From: a virus
IMG/VR virus record: IMGVR_UViG_3300020471_000789
Location: 1 to 24,829 of that record
Strand: one strand, 5' to 3'
DNA: 24,829 nt
Shown: positions 8,511 through 16,062 of the stretch, piece by piece
How the letters are laid out: the number at the start of each line of letters is the position of its first letter
How positions within the stretch are numbered: the stretch's first letter is position 1
Made by a program: the position numbers and the translations under genes
Notes under the pieces: generated by a model
What the model saw: the letters and a program-made list of their open reading frames with translations, nothing else
Told to the model about the DNA's origin: nothing
Databases searched by the model: none

Positions 8511-8768
8511 ATGAAAGTATCATTCGAGCCACACCCAAACGAATCAGTTAACGACGTTCAAAAGATTCTTATAGACGGTGTGCATGTTGGATATTGTGGC
8601 ACGGAATCAGGACGGCCGGTATGTTTTATACAGGCCGTATCCTGTGACGTTTCAGAATTAGTTAAAAAGGCGGTGGCGGAAAACGTAGGCGAAGCGTCGA
8701 GCGTTAACCAACCGCCCGAATCGGTTGAGATTGAAGGGGTAGACGATGACCATAGCGACGAAGAATGA
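8511..8768 (+). CDS. Small acidic hypothetical protein before tail chaperones
   Basis: This 85-aa protein is not recognised. It has an N-terminal beta module with two Cys (VHVGYCGTESGRPVCFIQAV), a helix around SELVKKAVAENVG, and a very acidic C-terminus ending in DDDHSDEE. AAAGGGG lies ahead of its ATG, and its end overlaps the chaperone gene by 23 bases. Its place between tail tube and chaperone genes points to a tail-morphogenesis role, which is inference from position only. Confidence 0.65.
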   Translation: MKVSFEPHPNESVNDVQKILIDGVHVGYCGTESGRPVCFIQAVSCDVSELVKKAVAENVGEASSVNQPPESVEIEGVDDDHSDEE

Positions 8769-9126
8769 TCTATTTTCTAGAGCCGGTAGACGGTTTAGAA
8801 CTGTTGAAATTGCTGATTTGACGTTTCGTATTAAATCATTAAGCGAGGCGGAAAAGAGCAGATTTGAAAGAGCAGTTGTAAACAAGAAAACCGGACAAGT
8901 TAACATAGATGCCAGGCGTCGATTAATCATCACTATGTTGGTTGATGATAAGGGTGAACCGCTGTTGACGTTAGCCGATATGGAGGCGTTAGGCGAATTA
9001 GACGGGGCAGTTATTGCCGCTTTGTTTGATGCTTGCAGTGATTTTGCCGGTTTCGGAGACAATGAAATTGAGGAACTGGAAAAAAACTGCGAAACGATAG
9101 CCGACGCCGTTTCGCCTACAAGCTAG
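8746..9126 (+). CDS. Tail assembly chaperone, short (G-like) form
   Basis: This 126-aa protein is the zero-frame product of a lambda G/T-type gene pair; such chaperones bind the tape measure protein while the tail tube assembles around it. Sequence marks are FRTVEIADLTFRIKSLSEAE near the N-terminus, the RRLIITMLVDDKGEPLL strand-turn, and a helical C-terminus with GAVIAALFDACSDFAGF. The slippery heptamer A AAA AAC lies in zero frame at 9081-9087, twelve codons before the TAG stop. The ATG has a GAAGGGG site inside the preceding gene. Position directly before the tape measure supports the role. Confidence 0.85.
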   Translation: MTIATKNDLFSRAGRRFRTVEIADLTFRIKSLSEAEKSRFERAVVNKKTGQVNIDARRRLIITMLVDDKGEPLLTLADMEALGELDGAVIAALFDACSDFAGFGDNEIEELEKNCETIADAVSPTS

Positions 9127-9404
9127 GTTTGGCTTTGGGCGTTTGGAACGTTCCCCAAATGCTCGAAGATATGCCAGCGGAAACGTTTGACGAGTGGATC
9201 GCGTTTTATCACGTGGAACCATTCGGCGAAGACTGGCTACAAACTAGCTATCTTTGCTCAATAGTGTTAAACCTGTTAGCAAAGAATAAAAGCGACCTGT
9301 TGGAACTAGATGCGTTTGTGCCAGAATTCAAACGCAAAAAGAAAAAACAGGTCATAGATGACCAGTATATTAACGCGATGAGGTACGGTAAAAAGAATGG
9401 CTAG
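8746..9404 (+). CDS. Tail assembly chaperone, frameshifted long (GT-like) form
   Basis: A minus-one shift at 9081-9087 joins codons 1-114 of the short form (8746-9087) to the minus-one frame read from 9087 to 9404, giving about 219 aa. The minus-one frame is open from 9072, upstream of the slip, through 9404. The region just after the slip contains FAYKLGLALGVWNVPQML and AEWI/EPFGE-like residues (here FDEWIAFYHVEPFGEDW), typical of tail assembly T proteins. The first part of this motif lies before any usable start codon in that frame, so only frameshifting would make the whole domain. A TTG at 9129 has no ribosome-binding site. The end overlaps the tape measure start by eight bases. Coordinates span the whole joined product. 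Confidence 0.85.
9081..9115 (+). promoter_or_regulatory. Programmed minus-one frameshift signal with hairpin
   Basis: The slippery heptamer A AAA AAC (9081-9087) is in the correct phase of the chaperone ORF. It is followed at once by a perfect eight-base-pair stem, GCGAAACG (9089-9096) with CGTTTCGC (9108-9115), closing an 11-base loop. Loop bases AGCC (9099-9102) could pair with GGCT at 9131-9134 to make a pseudoknot, which is only a possibility. The one-base spacer is shorter than the five to nine usual for stimulatory structures, so the active fold may open its lower pairs. Confidence 0.8.
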
Positions 9405-10794
9405 CATTGGATCAATCGCGGCAACCTTTGTGGCTAAAACTGCACCGTTTGAGGCTGGAGTCCGACGTGCGCGCGGCTCGATGGATTCATTCGGTAAAAA
9501 GGTTATCGGCACTGCTGCAAAGATTGGAGCGGCGTTAGGCGGTTTGCAGTTCTTTAAGACTGGAATAGGATTAGCTAGCCAACTTCAGCAGGATACCATA
9601 GCTATTAAATCCTTCACCGGATCGGTTGAAAGCGCTAACGCATTAATTCAACAAATTAGAGATTTTGCAGCCAGTACACCATTTCAATTAAATGACCTTA
9701 TAGCTGCGTCTAAACAGCTTTTAGCGTTTGGCGTTAGTGCCGATAAGGTACGCGGAACGTTGCACGTACTCGGCAACCTGGCGGCTGCATCAGGCGCTAA
9801 CATCGGCGACCTAGCCCAGATATTCGGCAAGATTAAAAGCCAGGGCAAAGTAATGGGAGAAACGCTAAATCAGCTAGCTGAGCGTGGAATCCCTGTTATC
9901 AGCGCATTAGCTGCACATTTCAAAGTTCCTGAAGAAGCCATTCGGGATATGGTTAGCAAGGGAAAAGTTTCGTTTCAAGACTTTGAGGCGGCTATGACTT
10001 CGTTAGGCGGGGAAGGCGGCAAGTTTGGAAACCTTATGGCCGAGCAAGCCGACACGCTAGCGGGTAAGTGGTCTACGTTCAAAGATAAGGTAAACGATTT
10101 AGCTATTACGTTTGGCGAAGCGTTACTACCAGCAATGACGAATTTATTAAACCTCGGATTTGTAATGATTGATTGGGTGCAAGGTTTAGACATGCAAACT
10201 GTCAAGCTAACAGCTTCGATCCTTGCAGGCGTTGCGGCGTTTGCGTTGGTCATTAAATGGGGCGTAAAGCTAGTTAAATTCATAAGAAGTGCAATAAAAA
10301 TATATAGAACTTTCGCAGCGGCACAAGCTGTAGCGTTAGCGTTTAGCGGTGTCGGTATTCCGGTATTGTTAGCGGCTGGAGCAGCGGCCACAGCAGCAGT
10401 ATTTGGAATTAATATGTTTTTCGATAACATTGAAGAAAAAGCAGATGGCGCTGTTGCAAAAACTGAAGCGCTAGCGAACAGCACCGACAACGTAGCAGCG
10501 GCAGCGGCTCAAACTGAAACAATTGGCGACGTAGCCGAAGAAAACACAGAGAAGCTAAAGCAGGAAACAAAGCAGGTAGAGAAGCTATCTAAAGCGCTCG
10601 GCATTATCGCAAACCGGGAAGGCGTAGGCGTTGCTATACGCGGAACGGTAGAAGCAGCGCAGGCAAGAACAGACGCAATTAAAGCGCTGCAGAAACACCA
10701 GTTGGCACAGCTAAAGGCGCAAGAAGAAGCCAACCAGCATTTGGCGAATATTGAAAACAACACAGGCAACCAGCCGGCAATAGTAGGAATCTAA
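9397..10794 (+). CDS. Tail tape measure protein
   Basis: This 465-aa protein sets tail length and is probably ejected ahead of the DNA. The N-terminal 230 residues hold the conserved tape measure domain: FVAKTAPFEAGVRRARGSMD, GGLQFFKTGIGLASQLQQDT, IRDFAASTPFQLNDLIAASK, IGDLAQIFGKIKSQGKVMGE, then LNQLAERGIPVISALA. Two hydrophobic stretches follow (about 268-288 and 310-341), and the C-terminus is an Ala/Glu/Gln-rich coiled coil. It is short for a tape measure; at the usual 1.5 angstrom per residue it predicts a tail near 70 nm. It overlaps the chaperone long form by eight bases and the next gene by one (TAATG). Confidence 0.92.
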   Translation: MASIGSIAATFVAKTAPFEAGVRRARGSMDSFGKKVIGTAAKIGAALGGLQFFKTGIGLASQLQQDTIAIKSFTGSVESANALIQQIRDFAASTPFQLNDLIAASKQLLAFGVSADKVRGTLHVLGNLAAASGANIGDLAQIFGKIKSQGKVMGETLNQLAERGIPVISALAAHFKVPEEAIRDMVSKGKVSFQDFEAAMTSLGGEGGKFGNLMAEQADTLAGKWSTFKDKVNDLAITFGEALLPAMTNLLNLGFVMIDWVQGLDMQTVKLTASILAGVAAFALVIKWGVKLVKFIRSAIKIYRTFAAAQAVALAFSGVGIPVLLAAGAAATAAVFGINMFFDNIEEKADGAVAKTEALANSTDNVAAAAAQTETIGDVAEENTEKLKQETKQVEKLSKALGIIANREGVGVAIRGTVEAAQARTDAIKALQKHQLAQLKAQEEANQHLANIENNTGNQPAIVGI

Positions 10795-11912
10795 TGGCAG
10801 TTACAAGCGTAAAGATTTTACATAACGGATGGACGGCATCCGGTACTACTGGGAGTGGGGTCACGTTTAACGTGGTTTACCAGGTTGAAGTAGATGACCG
10901 GAACGACGGTCCGCTGATTGTCGGGAACGCCGATGACGGAACTAACAGAATTCCAATTCCTGGCGAGTCCTATAATATAGGCAATGACCGTGACGCATTT
11001 GCTTTTGTAAAATCAGTTAATCCAACCCCTGTTGCTGAGCTTGTTTGGAATGTTAGCGTAACATTCGGGCCGAGAGAACCAGGAGACAGTAAAGACGGGC
11101 CAGACGGTCAAGAGCCGAGCGGCTTAGATTCGGAAGGGCAGCCTACAGAAGAACCGCTCGATGAGATGGTTAGAATTTCAGTAGCGGCAGTTAATACCAG
11201 TAGAGCAGCAAAATCAGGCGCCTATATAGGGCAGGGAACCGAATTTGTAAACGGGCAATTTGAATTTGACCATATTGAAATTGCGGGGAATAAGCCTCCG
11301 ATACCTAATCCACCATTTACACAGCCAGATGGTAAGGGAGGCATTTTAGACAATACCCCGATTACAAATTCAGTTTTTACTCCGTTTGAGCCACCTCCGG
11401 AAATCGATTACACGCGGATTCGTGTTAATATTCGGATGAATCTGAGACTGGCGCCGGTGTTCTGGCTAAAATTTGTAAATTCCGTGAATACTAAGAATTT
11501 AAATATATTCGACGCATTCGGAGATTTTGTTGCGTTTGCAAATCCCTTTTGCTGCAGGGTAATTTCAATTAGTTACAACCCAGCGATTAAAAACGGCAAG
11601 CTGTTTTACGCAACGGAAATTGAGCTGTTGATAGATAATTTGTTTACCTGGCGGCTGGATATCCTCGACAGAGGCTATTGCGAAACAAGCAATAAAAACG
11701 TCAGCGAAGGCGCTACAACTAAGAACAACATAGTTGACGGACGAGGCCTACCGATTGCTGAGCCGGTTCTTTTAGACGGTCACGGAAATCAGTTAAAATT
11801 AGAAGCAGCAAGCGCAGTCTATCTGCGTTATGCTGTTTACCCCGAGTTTGATTTTAACGGCTTGAACTGGGGGATTAACCAGCCGCAAGCGTTACAGGAA
11901 AGGCTTAACTAA
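10794..11912 (+). CDS. Putative distal tail structural protein
   Basis: I do not recognise a named family for this 372-aa protein. It starts with a beta-rich region (TSVKILHNGWTASGTTGSGV, then VVYQVEVDDRNDG), followed by an acidic Pro/Gly/Asp linker around residues 95-125, then a second beta domain with RVNIRMNLRLAPVFWLKFVN. The C-terminus contains LDILDRGYCE, then GRGLPIAEPVLLDGHGNQL, and ends with VYPEFDFNGLNWG. That C-terminal pattern (ILDxGY, EPxLLDGxG, YxxYxxxDF) resembles a conserved tail protein I associate with Planctomycetes phages and prophages. Position right after the tape measure suggests a distal tail or hub role. TAATG junctions on both sides show tight coupling. Confidence 0.65.
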   Translation: MAVTSVKILHNGWTASGTTGSGVTFNVVYQVEVDDRNDGPLIVGNADDGTNRIPIPGESYNIGNDRDAFAFVKSVNPTPVAELVWNVSVTFGPREPGDSKDGPDGQEPSGLDSEGQPTEEPLDEMVRISVAAVNTSRAAKSGAYIGQGTEFVNGQFEFDHIEIAGNKPPIPNPPFTQPDGKGGILDNTPITNSVFTPFEPPPEIDYTRIRVNIRMNLRLAPVFWLKFVNSVNTKNLNIFDAFGDFVAFANPFCCRVISISYNPAIKNGKLFYATEIELLIDNLFTWRLDILDRGYCETSNKNVSEGATTKNNIVDGRGLPIAEPVLLDGHGNQLKLEAASAVYLRYAVYPEFDFNGLNWGINQPQALQERLN

Positions 11913-12727
11913 TGGCAGATGTAATATGGACAAACGGAAATAGTGACGGAGACTGGGCAAATACAGCCAACTGGCTCGGCGGTGCAATTCCGACAGCCGG
12001 TGACAACGTGTACTTCACGAGCGAATACACTGGCGACGTTACAACGAATCTAGATAGAACCGCCGACGGTACGCTCGGCAATTTAATTATTGAGGAAGGC
12101 TACACCGGCAAGATTGGAACTAAAGCCGGTTATCTGCAATTGATATGTAGCGGCGTAACGTTTGACGGATCGGGCTTATGCTTTATCGACGTTAACACCT
12201 CGGCTATAGATATAACGGTTACAGGGACCGCTAGAGCGTCCACAGGGCAACAGGGCTTATACTTGAAAGGCTCGGCCATAGACGAATTAAACGTAACAGG
12301 TGGAACGGTAGGCATAGCAGCCAGAGCCGGAGAAACCGCAACCGTAGCTAACATTAATGTTAACGGCGGAACTGTAAACGCTGGAGCAGGTGCAACACTT
12401 ACAACGCTCACAGGCTACGGCGGTAACATGAATAGTAAAGCTGGACTAACTACGGTTAATCTAATCGGCGGGAATGCAAAAGTAGAAGGCAATATTACAA
12501 CCGCTAATTTGGAAGCCGGCACGCTAACTTATAACGGCACCGGAACAATTACAACCTGTAACGCGCAAGGCGGCACGATTGATTGTTTTAGGACTGCACT
12601 AGCTCGGACCATTACAACGCTAAACCTGAAGCCCAACGGCGGTATTGTCTACGATCCTGACGTGGTAACTGTCAGCACATTAACAAGCAACGGCAACCCT
12701 ATTAATATAAGTTCAAGCAATGCCTAG
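11912..12727 (+). CDS. Beta-solenoid-like tail fibre or adhesin protein
   Basis: This 271-aa protein opens with the motif VIWTNGNSDGDWANTANWLG, then GAIPTAGDNVYF, known from many autotransporter- and adhesin-like beta-solenoid proteins. The rest is a string of short Gly/Thr/Asn/Val strands, for example LNVTGGTVGIAA, ANINVNGGTVNAG and TVNLIGGNAKVEGNI, that look like turns of a right-handed beta helix. There is no catalytic motif. Together with its place among distal tail genes this suggests a receptor-binding fibre or spike. Codons are ACA/ACG/GGC rich, reflecting its Thr and Gly content. It overlaps the next gene by eight bases. Confidence 0.7.
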   Translation: MADVIWTNGNSDGDWANTANWLGGAIPTAGDNVYFTSEYTGDVTTNLDRTADGTLGNLIIEEGYTGKIGTKAGYLQLICSGVTFDGSGLCFIDVNTSAIDITVTGTARASTGQQGLYLKGSAIDELNVTGGTVGIAARAGETATVANINVNGGTVNAGAGATLTTLTGYGGNMNSKAGLTTVNLIGGNAKVEGNITTANLEAGTLTYNGTGTITTCNAQGGTIDCFRTALARTITTLNLKPNGGIVYDPDVVTVSTLTSNGNPINISSSNA

Positions 12728-13334
12728 AGGGTTCATGTTGACGGCCGAAGCCGTCCAAAAGATTAAAGCCGATCACGAAAGCCTCCGGCTAAGAGTGCGC
12801 GAGCTTGAAGCTAAAGCAGGTAGAGCACAAAGCCAGGTAGCAATTGAAAATATAATTTATGTAAAAATTACAGAGATGGTGACACCGGCAAGCGATGGAG
12901 TTCTGGGCACTGGTAAAGCAGTAGTGCAGGAGTTTAATGTCGATAATAAAACCGTAGGCAATCAAACAAAGGTTGAAAGTTACGGAGCTGAAAAAACAGA
13001 TAGGTCAATAGATGTTTACAATGAATCCCAGATTCCCGTTATGGTTGATTCTATAGTTTTATGTTTTAGGGATTTTAAAAGCGGGTTGTTTATATTAGAG
13101 CCAATACAAACCGCAATTGCTAAAAGTAACGGAATCAGCGGAAGAAGTGGAACAACAGCCGGCAGCGGGACAGCTAGTATTTACTACTTAGACGGTTCTA
13201 CGCTAACAGATACTAGCCATGATCTAACAGTGTATAACATCGCAGACGCAACGATTGCTTCGGGTGCATGGATTACTATTAAACGTAACGCGAACGGCAG
13301 TTATTGGTATGTAGATATGGAAGCCTGTGGCTAA
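12720..13334 (+). CDS. Putative tail fibre or virion protein with N-terminal coiled coil
   Basis: This 204-aa protein begins with a predicted coiled coil (LTAEAVQKIKADHESLRLRV, then RELEAKAGRAQS) of about 35 residues, which could trimerise it. A beta-rich middle follows, with IIYVKITEMVTPASDGVLG and VDSIVLCFRDFKSGLFI, then a Gly/Ser/Thr linker (SGRSGTTAGSGTAS) and a short C-terminal beta part with WITIKRNANGSYWYVDM. The pattern of coil plus beta repeats suggests a fibre or fibre-tip component. It overlaps the upstream gene by eight bases and ends one base into the next ATG. Confidence 0.65.
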   Translation: MPRGFMLTAEAVQKIKADHESLRLRVRELEAKAGRAQSQVAIENIIYVKITEMVTPASDGVLGTGKAVVQEFNVDNKTVGNQTKVESYGAEKTDRSIDVYNESQIPVMVDSIVLCFRDFKSGLFILEPIQTAIAKSNGISGRSGTTAGSGTASIYYLDGSTLTDTSHDLTVYNIADATIASGAWITIKRNANGSYWYVDMEACG

Positions 13335-14659
13335 TGTCCATATCAAAGAGAAGCCCAGACTGCAATGAGTGCGATTGCTGCGAAATTTACAGCACTACGT
13401 TCTGTGAGATTTTGGGGATACCTGAAGTATTCTTGGGGTATCTGGGTGAGGAATGGGACGATGAAACCCCCACAGGTAATTCCTGGAGCGTACGAAATAC
13501 AACTTCCGATTGTTTTGTCATTAATTGCCCATCTGACGAGGGCAAAGTCTGGGCAGAGGGTGTATTCAATGATAACTTTCCGGGTCGTCGCGCATTGTTT
13601 AAGCAGCAGCTGCCAGACAAATACTCAGCGTTCTTTGATTTAGAGTTAACGTACGACCCAGATATTACTAGTAGTACCTACAACGTAGGAATTGAGTTAG
13701 TAGCTGATTATGTCGACGATGACAACTGGCACGGCGTTAGAATTCATATTGATGGCGAACACTCGACCGGCACGGCAGTCGTCTTCGAGTTAATGAAAAT
13801 GAATTCCGGATCATTAGAGCTGGATGAAATAGACTATATAACCCTGCCGTCTGCCGTGTTTACATGGAGAGAACGAATAGAGTTTGCTGTCGATACCTGC
13901 GACGCTGGCGATCCGTTTATATTCTTATCCACCAGCGAATTTAGCCTGCCGCTGCTTATAGATGCTCATGGCGGTAATCAGTTAGCTATGGCTGTTATGG
14001 GTAGCACTACTGCAGGCAGCGAAACTTTTGATTGTGACGGCGTTACTAAGTCAATTTCTAAACATGTTCGAGTATACGATATCGACATTAAACGAAATGC
14101 CGACGACTTAGCCGGCTGTGAAGAAATAAACTTGATTTGCTGTAAGTGTGGAATACCCCTTGAATTAGAAGTAAACTTTAGCGGGTGGGCTGATTCTGAT
14201 TGTGATGTGTGCGATGACGATTTGAACGGTACTTATTCTCTAGGTTATATAGGCCAGGTTAGTATTGACGACGAGCTATGCTGTAAATGGAGCTATAGCT
14301 GGCCGGCTTATTCAGCTCCGTCATGCACGGTTCCTAGTGTCATATCTGGGGCACCATACGAGGATACAATGACTTTAAAAAAGCTAGATTTGACCTTGTG
14401 TCCTGGTGGAGTTTGGCAGGTAAATTTACACGTTATCGCGGGATTTTCAGGCGGTCTCATTGGTGGTACTTGTACTTATTCGTGGAATTACGATGAAGAA
14501 ATTGACAGTTTATCAGAATGTAGTTTTGAAGGAACAGAAACTTTTACATATGATAGTGGTCTCGGATGTTTAGCAGGATCACCAGGGGGCACAGATATAT
14601 ATGCTCAATTTTCACATTGGTGCAATACAACGGGAACAGTAACTGTATCAAATGGTTGA
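13334..14659 (+). CDS. Cysteine-rich virion protein
   Basis: This 441-aa protein has 23 Cys, over five percent, arranged in clusters such as CNECDCCE at the N-terminus, ICCKCG near residue 275 and SDCDVCDDDLNGTYSL just after. Residues from about 45 to 270 look like a concanavalin-like jelly roll (SAFFDLELTYDP, then VADYVDDDNWHGVRIHID). The C-terminal half has a repeat-like Cys-bounded beta module that resembles domains I associate with Planctomycetes phage virions. Disulfides or metal sites would make a tough tip or fibre, but this is inference. I chose ATG 13334 because it overlaps the preceding TAA by one base. An in-frame extension to 13304 has no better signal. Confidence 0.72.
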   Translation: MSISKRSPDCNECDCCEIYSTTFCEILGIPEVFLGYLGEEWDDETPTGNSWSVRNTTSDCFVINCPSDEGKVWAEGVFNDNFPGRRALFKQQLPDKYSAFFDLELTYDPDITSSTYNVGIELVADYVDDDNWHGVRIHIDGEHSTGTAVVFELMKMNSGSLELDEIDYITLPSAVFTWRERIEFAVDTCDAGDPFIFLSTSEFSLPLLIDAHGGNQLAMAVMGSTTAGSETFDCDGVTKSISKHVRVYDIDIKRNADDLAGCEEINLICCKCGIPLELEVNFSGWADSDCDVCDDDLNGTYSLGYIGQVSIDDELCCKWSYSWPAYSAPSCTVPSVISGAPYEDTMTLKKLDLTLCPGGVWQVNLHVIAGFSGGLIGGTCTYSWNYDEEIDSLSECSFEGTETFTYDSGLGCLAGSPGGTDIYAQFSHWCNTTGTVTVSNG

Positions 14660-15644
14660 TTGTATATTTAAGCAAGCCGACAACGGCTATCAATGCCAGA
14701 ATTGCGGCGTGATTAAACGTAAAGCCACACGCAGAAATTGCGGGCTTAAAAAAGGGCTGGGAGATACTGTTGCTAGGGTGACGAAAGCAGCAGGCGTTAA
14801 ACCCTGCGGTGGATGCAACAAGCGGCGAGCGAAGCTAAACAACCTAAAGCCAACGCCAGCGTATAGAGATGCTCGCCTAGTTTACACGGCAGATTTAGTA
14901 GCGGACGCAATGACCCTAGCCGAACAGGTGCCACATTATATAGATGGCATTTGCGGAGTTCCGCGGTCTGGTATGATTCCTGCAAGCGTTATTGCGACAC
15001 ACTTACATTTGCCACTGTTTACGTTGAATAATGGCTATATAACCGAAGTAGGCAAAGGCCAGCGGCTTAGAGCCAGTGAGTCAAAGTCTATTTTGATAGT
15101 AGATGACACCGTAATGAACGGTAACACGTTGAAGCGGCTTGAGTCGTTTAAGTGTTCTACGGCTGCCGTATACGTAAACCCCCATGCAAAACGCAAGCCG
15201 GAGCTATTTTCTAAAGAGCTGGAACCGCCACACCTTTTAGAGTGGAACCTATTTAATAGCGGGTACCTGGCACGCATGGCGTTTGATATGGATGGCGTAA
15301 TTTGTCACGATCAGCCACCTGAGCAGTGGTACACGGTACCGGCTAGGCTTAGATATTTGCCAAGAAAAGAGCCGATAACCATAATTACGGCGAGGCTTGA
15401 AAAAGATAGGCAGTTAACGCTAGACTGGCTGGCTGGCCATGATGTAAAGGTTACCGAGCTAATTATGTTTGATGGATCAGCTAGCGACAGAGCGAAGCAG
15501 GGAGTAATCAGCAACTATAAAGCCAAAGCGTTTGCAGCCACTGGAAAAGATTGGTTTGTAGAGAGCTGCCAGCAGCAGGCACAAGAAATAGCAGAACTAA
15601 CCGGCGCGTGGGTTATTTGTACCGAAAACGGAAGGGTCTACTAA
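14652..15644 (+). CDS. Zinc-finger / phosphoribosyltransferase / HAD fusion protein
   Basis: This 330-aa protein combines three parts. Residues 15-55 hold CQNC, a further Cys at 30 and CGGC, a likely zinc site. Residues 75-205 form a type I PRTase-like domain: GVPRSGM (102-108) as the pyrophosphate loop and ILIVDDTVMNGNTL (147-160) as the PRPP-binding loop. Residues 207-330 form a HAD-like domain: FDMDGVICHD with the nucleophile Asp and acid/base Asp (212, 214), ITIITAR with the motif II Thr, and a C-terminal VESCQQQAQEIAEL. The likely role is transfer or release of phosphoribose on a base or nucleotide, then dephosphorylation, but no substrate can be read. Active-site residues look intact. 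It overlaps the Cys-rich gene by eight bases and ends one base into the next ATG, so it travels with late genes. Confidence 0.82.
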   Translation: MVDCIFKQADNGYQCQNCGVIKRKATRRNCGLKKGLGDTVARVTKAAGVKPCGGCNKRRAKLNNLKPTPAYRDARLVYTADLVADAMTLAEQVPHYIDGICGVPRSGMIPASVIATHLHLPLFTLNNGYITEVGKGQRLRASESKSILIVDDTVMNGNTLKRLESFKCSTAAVYVNPHAKRKPELFSKELEPPHLLEWNLFNSGYLARMAFDMDGVICHDQPPEQWYTVPARLRYLPRKEPITIITARLEKDRQLTLDWLAGHDVKVTELIMFDGSASDRAKQGVISNYKAKAFAATGKDWFVESCQQQAQEIAELTGAWVICTENGRVY

Positions 15645-15880
15645 TGGTAGGACGAAAAAAACGATACAGGCAAAGCGACGGCTCCTATATCTACACCCAT
15701 GGCGAGATGGAGCCGATGACAAAAAAAGCTAGCCGGCAAGACTACAAACTAGATAAAATTGAAGCTAAAACAGAGAAAGCAAAAGCAGTTGCAACCAAAC
15801 GAAAGTGGACGGCTTTACTGTTATTGCTGGGGCTGTTGGCAGTTGGGGCAGTTAGTTTGAAAGGATGTTTGCCAATATGA
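15644..15880 (+). CDS. Tail-anchored membrane protein, possible lysis accessory
   Basis: This 78-aa protein has a charged N-terminal half (VGRKKRYRQSDGSYIYTHGE, then a Lys/Glu/Ala helix around KLDKIEAKTEKAKAVATKRK) and one C-terminal hydrophobic helix (WTALLLLLGLLAVGAVSL) ending in KGCLPI. It would sit in the inner membrane with the charged part on one side. I chose ATG 15644, which overlaps the preceding stop by one base; a longer reading from 15551 would run back through the fusion enzyme. Its place before the holin-like gene and the ATGA overlap with it suggest a lysis accessory function, by position only. Confidence 0.68.
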   Translation: MVGRKKRYRQSDGSYIYTHGEMEPMTKKASRQDYKLDKIEAKTEKAKAVATKRKWTALLLLLGLLAVGAVSLKGCLPI

Positions 15881-16062
15881 AAAAGTGGTATCAGTCAAAA
15901 ACAATCTGGGTAAACGTGCTGGCATTTATTGTTAGCTCATTAACAGCATTAACAAACGGCGAATGGGTGGCAGAGAATCCTGAAGTTGCGGCCATAGTTG
16001 GTGGCGTAGTCGCAGCAATTAATATTGTGCTGCGAAAGATTACAGACAAGGAAATCGGCTAA
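15877..16062 (+). CDS. Holin-like two-span membrane protein
   Basis: This 61-aa protein has two hydrophobic helices, WVNVLAFIVSSLTAL and VAAIVGGVVAAINIVL, separated by a short polar turn (TNGEWVAENPE). The charged ends are MKKWYQSKT and RKITDKEIG. The size and layout match small phage holin-like proteins with a KWYQSKTIWVN start, which I recognise as a common pattern. Holins open the inner membrane at the set time of lysis. I chose ATG 15877, which makes an ATGA overlap with the upstream stop, with AAGGATG nine bases upstream; an earlier in-frame ATG at 15865 lies directly on the ribosome-binding site and is less likely. Confidence 0.72.
   Translation: MKKWYQSKTIWVNVLAFIVSSLTALTNGEWVAENPEVAAIVGGVVAAINIVLRKITDKEIG

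Noticed and set aside
9129-9404. Separate TTG-started 91-aa gene
   Set aside because: It has no ribosome-binding site, and the same frame is open upstream to the A AAA AAC site with conserved tail-chaperone sequence before the TTG, so it is the frameshifted part of the long chaperone.
9975-10490. Minus-strand ORF of 171 codons within the tape measure gene
   Set aside because: Its Ala/Ser/Asn-rich composition mirrors the coding strand, and it has no start signal or known motif.
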